Assembly (NCBI GenBank): GCA_024741835.1
Contig: JAENRP010000241.1
Span: 1-64,000 of the forward strand
DNA length: 64,000 bases
Reading direction: 5' to 3'
Origin: Diplocarpon mali
Taxonomy: Eukaryota; Ascomycota; Leotiomycetes; Helotiales; Drepanopezizaceae
Part shown: positions 9,270-22,066 of the stretch, in pieces
How positions within the stretch are numbered: position 1 is the first letter of the stretch
How the letters are laid out: each line of letters begins with the position of its first letter
Program-made: the position numbers and the translations under genes
The notes under the pieces: model-generated
Database searches by the model: none
What the model saw: only the letters and a program-made list of their open reading frames with translations
Told to the model about the DNA's origin: nothing

Positions 9270-12200
9270 ATGCCAGCGAAGCGTAAACTAGAAGATTTCG
9301 ATCCAAATAAGTCCGACTCAAACGATACAGACTTTGACCCTACAGAAGCTAGGACCTCGTCACCCAAAAAGTCCCGAAAGTCCTCCAAGCGCCATTCTGC
9401 AGGTGGCGGGTCAAAAAAGAAAACAAAAAAAGGGAGGTATAGGGGCTCGGATGTTGAGGATGACGACGTCGAGGACAGCTTGTTAGAAGACTCGTTTACA
9501 GATGAGGGCGAAGAAGAAGAAGAGGCTGAGATGAACGAGAAAACTGGTCGCAAGGTTCGGAAAGTCACCAAGAAAACAGTCAACTACGAAGAAGATAGCA
9601 GTAGCGACATCGCAGGTATTATCGGCCAAACTGATTCTGAAGACGAACCAAAAAGGAGATCCCAGAACAAGCGCCGGAAGATCATCAAGCCAGAGGAAGA
9701 GAAGGACGACGACGACGAAGACGACGATTCAGACGTACAGCTTTCATCAAATAAACGTCAGGGAAAAAGCAAGATTGTAAAGCTTCAGATCGGCACCCCT
9801 AAAGCCTCATCTCTCCGCGCCACAAGAGCTGGAAGTGCATCGCGCACTACTCGCGGAAGAGGGAGCACAGAGCCGAGGTCCGCCGGACTTTCCACGCGCA
9901 GGAATACAAGGGCACACACGGAGGATGGCGAGGAGCCAATTTCCTTGTCGACTTCTGGTAATCACATTATTCGCGAAGGGCACTCCCCAGAGCCGATCAG
10001 AAGAGCGACACGAGGTTCCAAGGGGGTCAAACAGCCAGTTTCCACGATCAAGGAAAACCCTCACGAGAACAGCTCTTACGAACAAGAAGACGTAGAAGCC
10101 AGGATGACGACGGAAATTGCTGGGACCGACGATCAAGATGAAGCTGATGCTGCTATGGGTGAAGAGGAAATTGACGAGCTTGGTAAACCTGATGAGGGCC
10201 GAAATGAACCATTCGCAGCCACTGTCGCCGAAGATGAGGACGAGGACGATGACGATATTCCTATCACTCGCCTCCGAACACGTGGCTCGCGTGCTGGACT
10301 TGTTATTTCGGACATCGAGCCCTCAACCGAAGCTGTCGAAGAGCCTACGTCAGAACATACGGCAGGCGGAGGTGGACGTCTGACCCGTGGAACCAAGCCG
10401 AAGAAACGAAAGAGTGGTGCTGAAGCGAGCAGCGATTTTGAACCTGATGAAGATGCTCAAGAGGATGAGCTTTCGGCGTCAGACGTGTCACCGGAGAAAG
10501 CCAGCAAAGATGATGGATCAGAGTCGAGCCTTGGCCGGAGAGGGAGACGTGCTACCCAAGCTAAATCAAAATCTACTTCTCGAAGACGAGGCAGTGTCGG
10601 GTCTGATGGTGAGGATGAACCTGATCCTGACGAGATCGCAGATGAATTGGAGGAACTCAAATCTTCAAAGAGAAGGAGGCCAGCCAAGGACACATCGGAG
10701 ATTGAATACACGGTCCGTCGCGGTCGTAACCGAAAACAGGTGGATTACAGCATAAAACCGCTAGACCAAATCTATGCTGCTGACGAAGATGGTGCGGATG
10801 CTGCGCCATCACCGACAAGAAGAGCGAAAGGTGGACGCAACGGTGCCAGTCAGCCGTGGGAGCGAAATCTATACACAACTTTTGGGCCTTTCGGCGGCGG
10901 AGGGGGTCCCGCGCCAGTCATTGGCGGGCCTTGGGGAACAGGCGCTACTGGGGGAGTTGATTCCGACAGTAGTGACGACGATACGATGCAGAGACCATCC
11001 GGGGTTGGGGGTAATGTGGGCATGACCCCAACCTCTGCATTCCCTCCAGGGCTGCTCCCAGGACTCGGTCAGACGAACAATACCGACCCTGTGGCGGCAC
11101 TATCTGGGAACCCAGCTAACCTTGGGAAAGTAAAGAGCCAAAAAGCGCTGGCGGATGCCGACCCTCTGGGGGTTGATCAGAATGTCGATTTTAGCAAGAT
11201 TGGTGGATTAGAAGGGCACATTGATCAACTCAAGGAAATGGTCCAAATGCCGCTTCTATACCCGGAGCTTTTCTTGAAGTTCCACGTAACTCCACCTCGT
11301 GGTGTCTTATTCCACGGACCTCCAGGCACAGGAAAAACTCTCCTTGCAAGAGCTCTGGCGGCAAGCGTTGGATCTGGCGGGAGAAAGATCACGTTTTACA
11401 TGCGCAAAGGAGCTGATGCGTTGAGCAAGTGGGTTGGAGAGGCCGAAAGACAGCTTCGACTACTATTCGAAGAGGCTCGAAAGACTCAGCCAAGTATCAT
11501 CTTCTTTGACGAGATAGATGGGCTTGCGCCTGTAAGGTCAAGTAAGCAAGAGCAGATTCATGCGTCTATCGTGTCCACTCTACTAGCTTTGATGGATGGA
11601 ATGGATGGCCGAGGCCAGGTCATTGTTATTGGCGCCACCAATCGCCCCGATAACATCGATCCGGCTTTGAGAAGACCTGGGCGTTTTGACAGGGAATTTT
11701 ACTTTCCCTTGCCAGACATTGAAGCCAGAAAGTCAATTATCAATATACATACGAAAGATTGGGGTATTGATGACAAGTTCAAAGCTTCCCTAGCCCATGT
11801 CACCAAAGGTTACGGCGGTGCAGACCTACGTGCTCTTTGCACTGAAGCAGCTCTAAATGCTATCCAGCGTACATATCCTCAGATTTACTCGTCGAATGAC
11901 AAGCTTTTGGTGGATGAAGATAAGATTAAGGTCACAGCCAAGGACTTCATGCTTTCTGTGAAGAAGATGATTCCTTCGTCTGAGCGGTCTACATCATCTG
12001 GTGCAGCACCTCTACCCAAAGCCATCGAACCTCTTCTTCGAAAGCAGCTCAAAGATATTGAAATAATCCTGGACGGACTGATCCCCATCAAGAAAAAGAC
12101 TACTGCTCTACAGGAGGCAATGTTTGAACAGTACGAGGACGAGGATCACGGATTTGGACGAGAGACACTGCAACAGGAATTTGAGAAGTCGCGTGTGTTC

Positions 12201-14423
12201 CGCCCAAGACTGCTAATTGCCGGAGAACCTGGCATGGGTCAGTCATATCTCGGGGGTGGCATCTTAAACCACTTCGAGGGGCTGCACGTGCAGAGCTTTG
12301 ACCTTCCAACTATATACAGTGATTCGGCACGAGTATGTCTGCACCTGACCCGTGTATCTACCATTTATTGACATGGCATTAGTCCCCCGAGGCTGCAATT
12401 GTGCAGCTGTTCGCTGAAGTGAAGCGACACAAGCCCAGCGTCATCTACCTACCTGGAGTTGATACTTGGTATCACACTGTCGGCCCGGCCGTCATCACTA
12501 CTTTCCTTGGTTTGCTACGTGCAATCCCGCCCACCGATCCTGTACTCGTTCTGGGAATTATGGACAACACGATAGAGAAAGTCAGCCCTGAAATGCTTCG
12601 AGACTTGTTTGGTTTTTCGAAAAAAAACCGTTTCGTCATCGAGCGTCCATCCAGAGTGAGACCGATTATTTTTCGTAATTTTTATGCAAGCGAGCTGACA
12701 TACTTAGGAATCTCGGCTCGAATTCTTCTCCGCCATTGCTACGTATGTGCGAAAAGCGCCCAAGGATTTCCCTGAGCCTCTGAATCGTAAAAAGCGAAAA
12801 CTAGAAGTTCTACAAATAGCCCCTCCTCCGCCTCCAAAAGTACCTACCAAGGACGAGATCAAGGCGCTGAAGAAAAGAGATCACCAGCTGTTGAACTTGT
12901 TGAAGGTTCAGATACAACCTATCATGGACCAGATTCACAGAAAGTACAGGAAATTCCGGACTCCAGTCATCGCCCAAAGCCAAATTCAATATCTTTATGA
13001 TGAGCAAAACCCCGAATTCGTGCGCCCAGACATCCAACAAAGCCGGCCTTTCGAACTGGGCACAGATAAAGACGGCGTTCAAGGGCTTCGCGAGACGGAA
13101 AGTGGGAAGTTCTTCTACAACTTGGAGACAACCACGATTGAAGAGCGCTTGTCAAATGGATTCTATGCTCGTCCAAAAGACTTCCTCGCAGATATCAGAT
13201 CTCTCGCCAAAGATGCGAAGCATTTTGGAGATAAAGAGCGGACGCTAAAAGCCAACGAGCTTCTAGCAAATGTTGAGGTGGATCTGGCCAACATCGAGAA
13301 TCAACCCGCTATGGCAGATTGTGAAAACGTGTATCAGCGGCAGTTGCAGAGAGCGAAAGAGCGGGAGGTGAAGTATAAAAAACGAGCAGCCGCAGAGATC
13401 ATTTCTGAACCGGTCGTACGATCCGATATCCCTGAGAATAGTTTGAGCTTGTCGGAAGCCGCAGGGCCTATGAGTCTCGGCGAGTCGGTGCCCTTGAACC
13501 ATCCGGCAATCATGACTCCTCTTCGTACCTCGAGTGGGCTATCTAACGGCTTCTCTGCCATCTCTGGCCCCTTCAATGGCCAGAATAATTCATCTGGGCC
13601 TTCTGATGATATTCAAATGGGTGGGACAGATGAAGCTTCGCATGGGATGCAACCGCCCAATCATCCAAGTATGGCTAGCGGGCCATCTCGACCTAACACA
13701 CAAATTTCCCAGCGTTCCCTCTTTCAGGAAATTTCGCAAGGCACATCACCTGCGGATATTATCAACTACGCGTCAACAACCACCTCGGGAAAGAAGACTT
13801 CAGATGACTGGAGCACGCAGGATACAAATGGGATCCTTAATAACAACAATTCTTCCAGTCCAGTAGAGAGAGCGCTAGCCGACGCTGACTTGCCAGATAC
13901 CCGAGGCAACACGCAGAACACACAAGGTAATACCGGCAGCGGCGGTGAAGAATGGCTTCACTCGCAAGCTCATGCTATGCTTCGTGGACTTCCTGATCAC
14001 ATCCTTTCTTCGCAAACGCCTAGCTCAGGAAGTCAGCAATCTCATACTCCAGCAGCGCAAGCCCCCAGAGCGGGACCACGCATACCCCTATCCTACCCTA
14101 CAGGATTTGCCAACTTACTCAACGGTTCGCCTGCCGAGCAAATATCCTCGCAAGGCTCTTCTCAGAAGGAAATAATCATTGATGAAGGGTTTGTAAGCGA
14201 CTTGCTAACGAGACTTGTCGATGGATCGAGTGGGTGCTCTATTGAGCAGCTGGAGCAAATTAACCGCGAGCTCATGGAGACATTGTGGAAGATGAGAGGC
14301 GAATACAATCGCAGCCGGGTTGCGAGTACCCTGGCAGGGGTGTTCAATGAAACGATCACGGATATCGAAGAAATGCAGAAGGTTTTAGATGCAAGCCAGC
14401 TGCCTAGTAGCCAGCCGCAATAG
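9270..14423 (+). CDS. YTA7: Yta7/ATAD2-type AAA ATPase with bromodomain
   Basis: Exons 9270-12332, 12383-12655 and 12708-14423 give 1683 residues; the introns are 50 and 52 nt. Residues 1 to about 550 are a very acidic, Ser- and Arg-rich disordered tail. AAA1 has Walker A GPPGTGKT (683-690) and Walker B FFDEIDG (D747, E748), with the arginine-finger region GATNRPDNIDPALRRPGRFDR nearby. AAA2 (about 980-1110) has a degenerate Walker A, GEPGMGQS (985-992), lacking the lysine, as usual for this family's inactive second ring. A bromodomain-like segment falls at about 1180-1320. A low-complexity region and a conserved helical C-terminus (about 1600-1670) follow. Yeast Yta7 and fission-yeast Abo1 are nuclear factors that use ATP to handle histone H3-H4 at chromatin, and the same role is inferred here. 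The 5' end faces the small minus-strand ORFs, suggesting a shared promoter region. Confidence 0.95.
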
Positions 14424-14974
14424 AGTTGTATACAAGAATGCAACGTTTGAGAGAACCTGGTGATTTGGGAAGGAGTTTAAGGCTGGGGTCTTTTTGGGTT
14501 GTGACGTTGGAGGTTGGATGGATGCTGGGACGGAGATTTGGCAACTTGTACTTATGGAAGAAGAGGTGCCCGCACGATCCGGGGAGGTGCGGATTGCATG
14601 AAGCAAATGATAAAAGATGGTTACTCTCTTGGGAATTCACCTCATTTTCATCGTATGTCTGCTTTGATCTTTATCGGGCTTACCCGTTCCGTTCCAATAT
14701 CTTTTTTCATATCAAAATTTTAGTCACATGATATTTTCTGTATCGAGGAAAAAAACGAAAGTAGGCTCATTAACGTACCTGGTTAGCCTGAATTAACGTT
14801 CCTATAATCTGTGTCATCACAGACGGCATTGTATATATCTCTTCAATCCAAGCAATCAACTGATGGCGGTGTTATAGACCCTAGACCTGGACCACCTCGG
14901 AAGAACGCCGGCCGATTAACTGGCGGTCTAGTCCGGCATCCTCTCGCCATCCCACAACCTTTATTGCATCCAGT
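14424..14974. other. Intergenic, no gene seen
   Basis: The stretch holds the 3' end of YTA7 and the promoter of the ABC transporter. It has AT-rich patches near 14690-14760 and short ORFs without similarity to anything I know. Confidence 0.5.
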
Positions 14975-17900
14975 ATGGCAATCTTCAGATTCCAAGGCGG
15001 AGAGATCTATTACACACTCCCTTACAAACTCGATGCTGTCAAAGATGGGGGCAGAATTCTTGCTTGTGGAAATATTTGGGTGCGGCTTACCACCCCTCAA
15101 CTCGTCCTACTGCACATCACTTGCACTGGCTACTGACTTTCTTTCCAGGATCCAATAAACGCCCGATTCTCAGATTGTGCATTCCCCTACATCTCAGCAA
15201 CCCCAGCAATAGTAGCAGTATTCATCCTGCTCGGCCTCACGGTCCAGCTCCTTCCTCTGAGGCAGGTCACGCCAAGATGGCTCCGGAGTTTCGCTCAAGA
15301 GCCGGAGCCACTTTCTCAACGAGTAAATTTCACCCGAAAACAATACCCGGGATGGAAAACGATTGCTCTGTTCGTCTTCTCCGGTTTTGGGCTCGGGTGC
15401 CAGATGTGGAGTGTCTTCTGGCCTGAATTTCGACTATTGACGGTATGTCCTGCTGCGGCCTGGGCTGTAGCTTGTCTTCTCGTGGCTATTTACAGACCTG
15501 CGAAGACTCCGAAGGCGTTGCTTGTTTTGTATAGCTGCTTGGCTGCGTCGCAGCTTATCATTCTTGTTGATGGGGCTTCTCGCTTGAAACTTCATGACAT
15601 TCCTGTTGTGCTTTCGATTTCCTCGGCGTTAGGAGCAGTTGTCACGATTCTGCTGATGCCGCTTCGGCATCCTCTTCGTGATAGCACGGACATAAGTGCC
15701 GCTTTCTCAGAACCTGCCTCTGAACTGCGCAGTCCAGAGGACAACCTTACACTGTGGCAGTTCATGAGTGTGTCTTGGATGGCACCACTGATCAAGAAAG
15801 GGAATGAGAGACAGCTAAATGACGAGGATGTGTGGAGCTTGGGACATCAATTCAAGCATCGCATGCTGCATGACGAATTTAGGGAATTGAAGGGGTCGGT
15901 ATTGAGGAGGTTGCTCGAGGCGAATGGGCTGGACTTGTTCATCATCTCAGTGCTAAGTATCTTTGAATTGGTAGCGAGTATGCGCTCCCATCAAATTTAT
16001 GATATATGCTTGCTAAGTACCTGCAGATTTCTCGGCCCCAGTGCTTCTACAGAAGATTCTGCTGAGCATGGAGGATCATAGAGCCCCTAGGCGAGCGGCG
16101 TTGAACTACGCTCTGCTGTCACTAATCGTGAGACTGGCTTCGAGCCAGTCGGGCGTCTTTTCGTTGTGGTATGGACGACGTGCGTATGAGAGATCCCGGG
16201 GAGAGTTGATCACGATGCTATACGAAAAGACTTTGTCAAGAAAGGTGCTCAGTGTCAGCAGTAAAGCGAAGGCCGTCATCGAAAGTGATCCTGAAATTAT
16301 TCCAGATGATAGCTCGAAACACCAAAATAGCTCAGGGCTGGAGAGGTTCAAGCATGCCATTCTCAAGCCATATTCTTGGTTGACAGGGGGGCCCAAAAAA
16401 TCTGTGGACAAGCCGCAGGACCATGCATCGATGGGAAAGATTATGAATCTTATGAGGCATGTTAATTATATCAAGGTTGTGACTCCTGGGCTAAAATTTT
16501 ACAGGTTCGACGCCTACGAAGTCGCACAACGGTATGTTCCCGATTTAAACGTGATTGGTGACGGAGCTAATCTTCGTGCAAAGATTTTGGGAGTTTTCGT
16601 CCCTTGTTTCACAGCCCCTCGGCCTTATTCTCGCAGTAGTCCTCATCTGGAGGATCCTTGGCTGGCCATGCTTGATCGGAGTCATCGCGGTAGTGTTTGC
16701 CCAGGCCATCAATGTCGTCATTGCTAAAGCTGTTCTCTACTATGAGAGGGAGCGAAGGGTCGTAACAGACTCCAAGCTTCACAAAATCTCCCAGCTCGTG
16801 GATGCAATACGCCATCTTCGGTACTACGGCTGGCAGGATGTGTGGTTGACAAGAATCATGGATGCAAGACAGCATGAGTTGAAGCTTCGTGTCGTTACTG
16901 CGCTTTGGAGAGTGATGATCTCTTTTATAAATGAATTCGCCAGTGGATTGTTTCCGGTCGTGGCTTTCTGGGCATACACGGTTCTAACTCGGAAATCCTT
17001 GAGGGTCGATGTTGCATTTCCGGCACTGCAGCTTTTTGGTATGCTTGAGTCTAGTTTACGAGAGCTACCGAACTTGATAAATGCAGGTCATTCCTGCCAA
17101 TTACTTTGATATATGTTGACATGTTGTTTAGGTTCTCTTGAATGCAAGGGTTTCCATCAGACGTATAGAAGAATATATGAGCGAGCCCGACAAGGAAGAA
17201 GCTACGTTCACGCCGAGCAGGAAAATCGAGATGAAACACGCATCTTTTGCTTGGCCTGGGGCAAAGGACCCAGTTCTGTGCGACGTAGACCTAGTGTTCT
17301 CGCCAGGCTTATCTGTCATCTGTGGAGAAGTTGGTGCAGGCAAGACAGCACTGCTCCAAGCCTTACTTGGCGAGCTTGACCAACTTGAGGGGGAATACCA
17401 CAGAACAAATGAAATGGTTGGCCATTGTGGACAAACGCCATGGCTCCAGAGTATGAGTATTAGGGAGAATATTCTGTTTTCTGCTCCGTATGAAGAAGCC
17501 CGCTACAAACAAGTTTTGGAGATGTGCGCCCTGATTCCAGACATGGCCAGCTTCAAGCACGGAGATCTATCATTTGTTGGAGAGAATGGCATTGGCTTGT
17601 CGGGGGGGCAAAAGGCTCGTGTATCTCTTGCAAGAGCTGTCTATTCCAAAGCTAAAGTCTTGCTGCTCGATGATCCCCTGTCAGCTCTCGATCACCAAAC
17701 TGCCGAATATATTGTAAGAAGATGCTTAGCAGGCCCTTTAGTTAAGGATCGAACCACTATACTGGTCACACACCGCACAGAATTATGCCTTGGGATGGCC
17801 AAACAAGCCATTCAGATTGTCGACGGTCGCGCATTGCTGCTCGACCCAGGGACGATTCCATTCGAGGATTTACACCGCGTCAAATCTCCAGACTCTGCAG

Positions 17901-19681
17901 ATGAAGAGGGCCTTGGCACGGAAGAGCAAAACCGAACCGCGGATCCTGATAAGTTTATAGAAGACGAGTATCGAGCTCATGGAGGCGTTCAGGCGTCCGT
18001 CTACTGGGAATACATTAAAGCTGGAAAGCTGAAATGGTGGCTCGTTCTCATAGTCCTGCTCGTGGTGGGCCGAGTCATCGAGATTAGCAAGACCTGGTTT
18101 CTCAAGCAATGGGGTGAAGCATACGGCGATCCAATAGAGCAAGCTACCGGGTCGTTTGACGACTTACCTTCCCCCGAAACAAATATCAGGCCATGGCTTG
18201 TAGGCTTTTTCATGATCGCAGTGGCACAGTCTGTTGCTTTTGCAATAATCAATGGTTTTATGGTAGTAATCATATACGAAGCCGGGAAAGACCTGTTTGA
18301 GAGGGTGATGACGAAGGTCACACATGCTACTTTTCGCTTTTACGATGTCACTCCTGTTGGTCGGTTGATGAATCGTCTCACATCAGATATCAACACAGTC
18401 GACGGGAATATCAGCGCCCAGTTCCAATACGTCGCCCTTCTGTCCATTTCTTGGGTATCCTCAATCGTCGTCATCGGATCAGTTACACCTCTATTCCTTG
18501 TCTTCGCAGTGGTACTCACATTTGGATTTGTGCTCATATTTCGACACTTCTTACCCACTTCTCAAAGCCTCCGTCGTCTGGAATTCGTCAGTCTAACGCC
18601 TCTCATATCGAATTTCGGAGCTCTTACCGATGGCTTGACAACAATTCGAGCCTTCGCTGCATCGTCTCGATTTCAGGATCGTGTCATCTCAGTTACTGAT
18701 AACTTTCAGAAGATGGACCATTTCTATTGGAGTCTGCAGGCTTGGCTGATGTACCGTTATGATACCTTGTCTGCCGGGTCAACATTTATCCTCACAATTC
18801 TGGCGATTTATACTGGCGTGTCAGCAGGACTCACAGCGTTCGTTCTGACTGCGGCCGCTACATTTGTGCGATCTACGCATGCTCTCTGCAGACAGTATGG
18901 TCAGCTACAAATGGACTTCGTCTCTGTGGAGCGCATTGTCGAGCTCCTACACTTACAACAGGAGCCCCCCGGAAAAGTCAGCCCACCAGCTTCGTGGCCT
19001 TTGTACGGCGGTGATATTGTATTCGAAGACGTCACCATAAAATATGCACCACATCTCGATCCCGCTCTCTCAAATATCTCGCTCACTATCAAAGGTGGAT
19101 GTACAACGGCCCTGATCGGCCGAACCGGCTCGGGCAAAAGCACGCTCGCATTATCAATCCTCGCCACTACGCTACCTGTTACCGGTAGGATCTTGATAGA
19201 CGGGATCGACGTCTCAACGGTCGACCTCCAAGCCCTACGCAAGCGGGTAACGTTTCTGGCGCAAGAACCAGTCCTCTTTCCCGGATCAATGCGACAAAAC
19301 CTCGACCCGCTCGAAGAGTACAGCGATATCGAATGTTCCTCAGTACTTTCTAAAATCGCATCCCGACATGAATGGACCCTCGACACGCACATCGATACTG
19401 GCGGGAAGAATTTATCGCAAGGCCAGCGACAGCTCGTTGGCCTAGCGAGAGCGCTGCTGCGGAGAAGCCCGATCGTGATTATGGATGAAGCTACTGCTAG
19501 TATCGACCGCGATACGGCGATTCGGATACAAAAGATTTTGAGGGAAGAGATGCAAGAGAGCACGGTGGTCACGATTGCGCATCGGGTGGAGGCTGTGAGT
19601 GAGGCGGATTATTGCGTTGTGCTTGCGAAGGGGAAGGTTGTGGAAGAGGGACCAGTGGGAGAAGTGCGTGGTTTGGACTAG
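14975..19681 (+). CDS. ABCC/MRP-type full ABC transporter
   Basis: Six exons: 14975-15079, 15149-15977, 16027-16456, 16505-16531, 16584-17082 and 17132-19681 (4440 nt, 1479 residues, normal for fungal ABCC proteins). An N-terminal TMD0 with several hydrophobic helices is followed by TMD1. NBD1 has Walker A GEVGAGKT (695-702), signature LSGGQ, and Walker B ending LLDDP, i.e. the ABCC-typical Asp instead of the catalytic Glu. TMD2 and NBD2 follow, with GRTGSGKS (1293-1300), signature LSQGQ and the canonical IMDEATAS. The family exports conjugated organic anions and toxic metabolites across plasma or vacuolar membranes. Introns 3 and 5 start with GC rather than GT; only that choice keeps the frame and the family sequence. 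Exon 4 is 27 nt. The first exon and its GTGCGG donor are the least certain part; the acceptor has a TACTGAC branch point. The substrate is unknown. Confidence 0.9.
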
Positions 19682-20224
19682 ATGGTGATACTTGTTGCTG
19701 TTGAGAGGCCTTGGACCCTTGGAAGCGCGAAAAGTCGATTGAAGTCGGGTGCTTAGCAGAGCGGGAGGACCTACCCGCACCACCTTACCCACGATAGATC
19801 GTGTTCACCTCTGCAGCAGCTTTTACTTTGTTAAACACACAAAATTGCCTGCCTCAAACTCTCCGGCTGATCATGAGATGAAGCGAAGAGGTCGTATCAA
19901 GAGACACAGGTTTGCTGGAGTGACACAGCGCCCGGAGTTTAAGGGGACGCGAGATTAAGCGAAACCTGTAAAGGGGGGTCTTTTCCACTTTGCGCCTCTC
20001 CAAAACAACGCCCACTCCGCTCCTGAGACTTATTCCAATTTTTACGCCGCATTCTTTGGAGTCGAACCGAGAATGAGCTACCTTCACTGCCAAGCCCAGA
20101 CTACCTGAGCTTCACGGCTCGCCCCTACCGCTAGCTGCAAGATGATGTCATTATACATTATACTGAGAACTTCTCCAGAATTACAACGACTTACCTTTTC
20201 CCTCTGTTATTCACCACCACAAGT
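19682..20224. other. Intergenic, no gene seen
   Basis: The stretch runs between the transporter stop and the phosphatase ATG. It has no recognisable coding sequence. Pyrimidine-rich DNA just before 20225 is typical of a fungal leader. Confidence 0.5.
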
Positions 20225-21613
20225 ATGGTTCAGTCAATCAGCTTACCGGCATGGGTCGCTTTCTCCCAATCGATTGCTATGATATTATCTGCACAAATTC
20301 CTCTCCTCCCAAAATCTCATACAGAAGGCTATAAATTCGACCCTCTCCTCCATCTCCCAGGAATATCTCCCTATTTCGACGCCATAGGCTTTGGACTCAG
20401 CCATGACCCACCAAGACACTGCGAGGTCACCGCTGCATCGTATCTTATCCGCCATGCGGCCATTTATGCAAATGATGACGATTACGAGGTCTACATCGAG
20501 CCCTTCCTCAAGAAGCTCAGCTCTACATGCACCACCTCATCTGGGAAAAGCCGGACAGGATGGAAAGGCCCTTTGTCATTCTTTGACAATTGGAAGAATC
20601 CGATCGATGACCCAGATAGTCAATTGGAGCAGATTACGCCTCAGGGAATCAAGGATTCGAAGAAAGTTGGGAAGCATTTGCTGTCAAGATACCCGAAGCT
20701 AGTCCCTACGACCAAGAGAATATACGCGGATAAGAAATCGAGGACAAAAGATACAGCTGCAGCATTTATAAAGATGTTCCCACAGGAAATCGACATCGTC
20801 GAGATCAACTTGAACCGCTCATCATTCAGCTCGCAAGATCCGCACAAAGCATGCAAAAGATTCTCCAAGGATCCCGGTGATCACGAGCAGGGAATTTTCA
20901 TGTCAAAATACACCGTTCCTATCATCAAACGATTGCAGCGCCACGCTCCTGTAGATCTCACGGAAACAGATATCATGGGTCTACAGCAGCTTTGCGGGTA
21001 TGAGAGTGCTATCAGCGGGAAGAAGAGCGACATCTGTGATGTTTTTACAGACGACGAATGGATGGCGTACGAATATGCTTGGGATTTGAAGTATTCATAC
21101 ATGGTTGGACACGGGAACCCCTTATCGCCATATCTAGGCTTCCCATGGCTGAATACCACAACTCAGCTCATGGAGAAATTTCACAGTCCTCGGCACACAG
21201 GCGTTGAGGTCCCTGGCGACGACGGCCAGCGCTTCTTCCTCGCTTTCACACACCGTGAAGTTCCGCCTTTTATCGCGACGGCACTCGGGCTCTTCAGCAG
21301 CTCGAATGCTCATGCTGAGGAATTCCCGACAGACAGGATAAACTGGAGCCGCTCGTGGAAAATGGCCGAGCTGATCCCGTTTCTGGGTCACGTCGGCATC
21401 GAGAAATTGACGTGCAATGCTGTGAGTGCAGAGCCAGGCGATGAGCAGGAGTATATCCGTGTCATTGCAAATAGTGCTCCGAGACCTATTCCTGGGTGCG
21501 AAGATGGACCGGGTGCGAGTTGCAGGTTCGATGGGTTTGTGGATTTGATCCAGAGGGGGATGGAGGAGTATGGAGACTTCGATGGGGTCTGCGGAAATGA
21601 TGACGTGGATTGA
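20225..21613 (+). CDS. Histidine-acid-phosphatase-like protein (phytase/MINPP-type fold)
   Basis: A single exon of 462 residues. A hydrophobic N-terminus (about residues 5-25) could be a signal peptide or anchor. The order of motifs is that of clade-2 histidine phosphatases: a C-x(n)-LIRHAAIYAND block with the presumed phospho-accepting His77, a central alpha domain with several cysteines, the conserved NPLSPYLGFPWLN segment, and FTHREVPPF carrying His343. The usual RHGxRxP is altered to RHAAIYA, and the proton-donor HD/HAE position reads HRE. This variant seems to mark a fungal subgroup usually annotated as phosphoglycerate-mutase-like. Intact relatives remove phosphate from phytate or other phosphomonoesters outside the cell; whether this one is catalytic is uncertain. 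Length suits the family and no intron is needed. Confidence 0.82.
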   Translation: MVQSISLPAWVAFSQSIAMILSAQIPLLPKSHTEGYKFDPLLHLPGISPYFDAIGFGLSHDPPRHCEVTAASYLIRHAAIYANDDDYEVYIEPFLKKLSSTCTTSSGKSRTGWKGPLSFFDNWKNPIDDPDSQLEQITPQGIKDSKKVGKHLLSRYPKLVPTTKRIYADKKSRTKDTAAAFIKMFPQEIDIVEINLNRSSFSSQDPHKACKRFSKDPGDHEQGIFMSKYTVPIIKRLQRHAPVDLTETDIMGLQQLCGYESAISGKKSDICDVFTDDEWMAYEYAWDLKYSYMVGHGNPLSPYLGFPWLNTTTQLMEKFHSPRHTGVEVPGDDGQRFFLAFTHREVPPFIATALGLFSSSNAHAEEFPTDRINWSRSWKMAELIPFLGHVGIEKLTCNAVSAEPGDEQEYIRVIANSAPRPIPGCEDGPGASCRFDGFVDLIQRGMEEYGDFDGVCGNDDVD

Positions 21614-22066
21614 ATCTTGCAAAATATCGCAATCTTGATGCTATAATGATTAGAAATTATGAGTGCACGTACTCGAACTCATAAGTACTCTCGTTAGTCC
21701 GCTCAGGCACTTGCCCTGCGAGATAACTCGTGCGTGCTAGTTCCTCTGGATATGAGACAAGAGTAGCTTTCCAAGCAGAAACTTGTGGGATCGCAAGTCG
21801 TACGTAAAAATTGCTGTCGCATTGTGCGTGCTTGCAGCAACCACCCGAAAGCTTCATATCTCGCAGACGCATGGAATCTTGCAGAGACAACAAAGACAAT
21901 ACAGGAGCAACAGTAAATTGTGCAGCCGGTGTTTTTAGAGCGTTACCCCAGGTCCCAGACACCGACCCTACTATATACAATGAAGCAATACAAACATTAA
22001 AATAACCTCGATCCAACGTATGCATCGTCACCTCCCCAAGCTGCGCCAGTAGATCATGATTTTTTT
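21614..22066. other. Intergenic 3'-to-3' region
   Basis: This lies between two convergent genes. Small ORFs here show no similarity to known proteins. A short poly-T run sits directly at the stop codon of the minus-strand gene. Confidence 0.5.

Noticed and set aside
9128..10396. Minus-strand serine-rich frames opposite the YTA7 N-terminus
   Set aside because: Antisense of Glu/Asp codons; no independent support.
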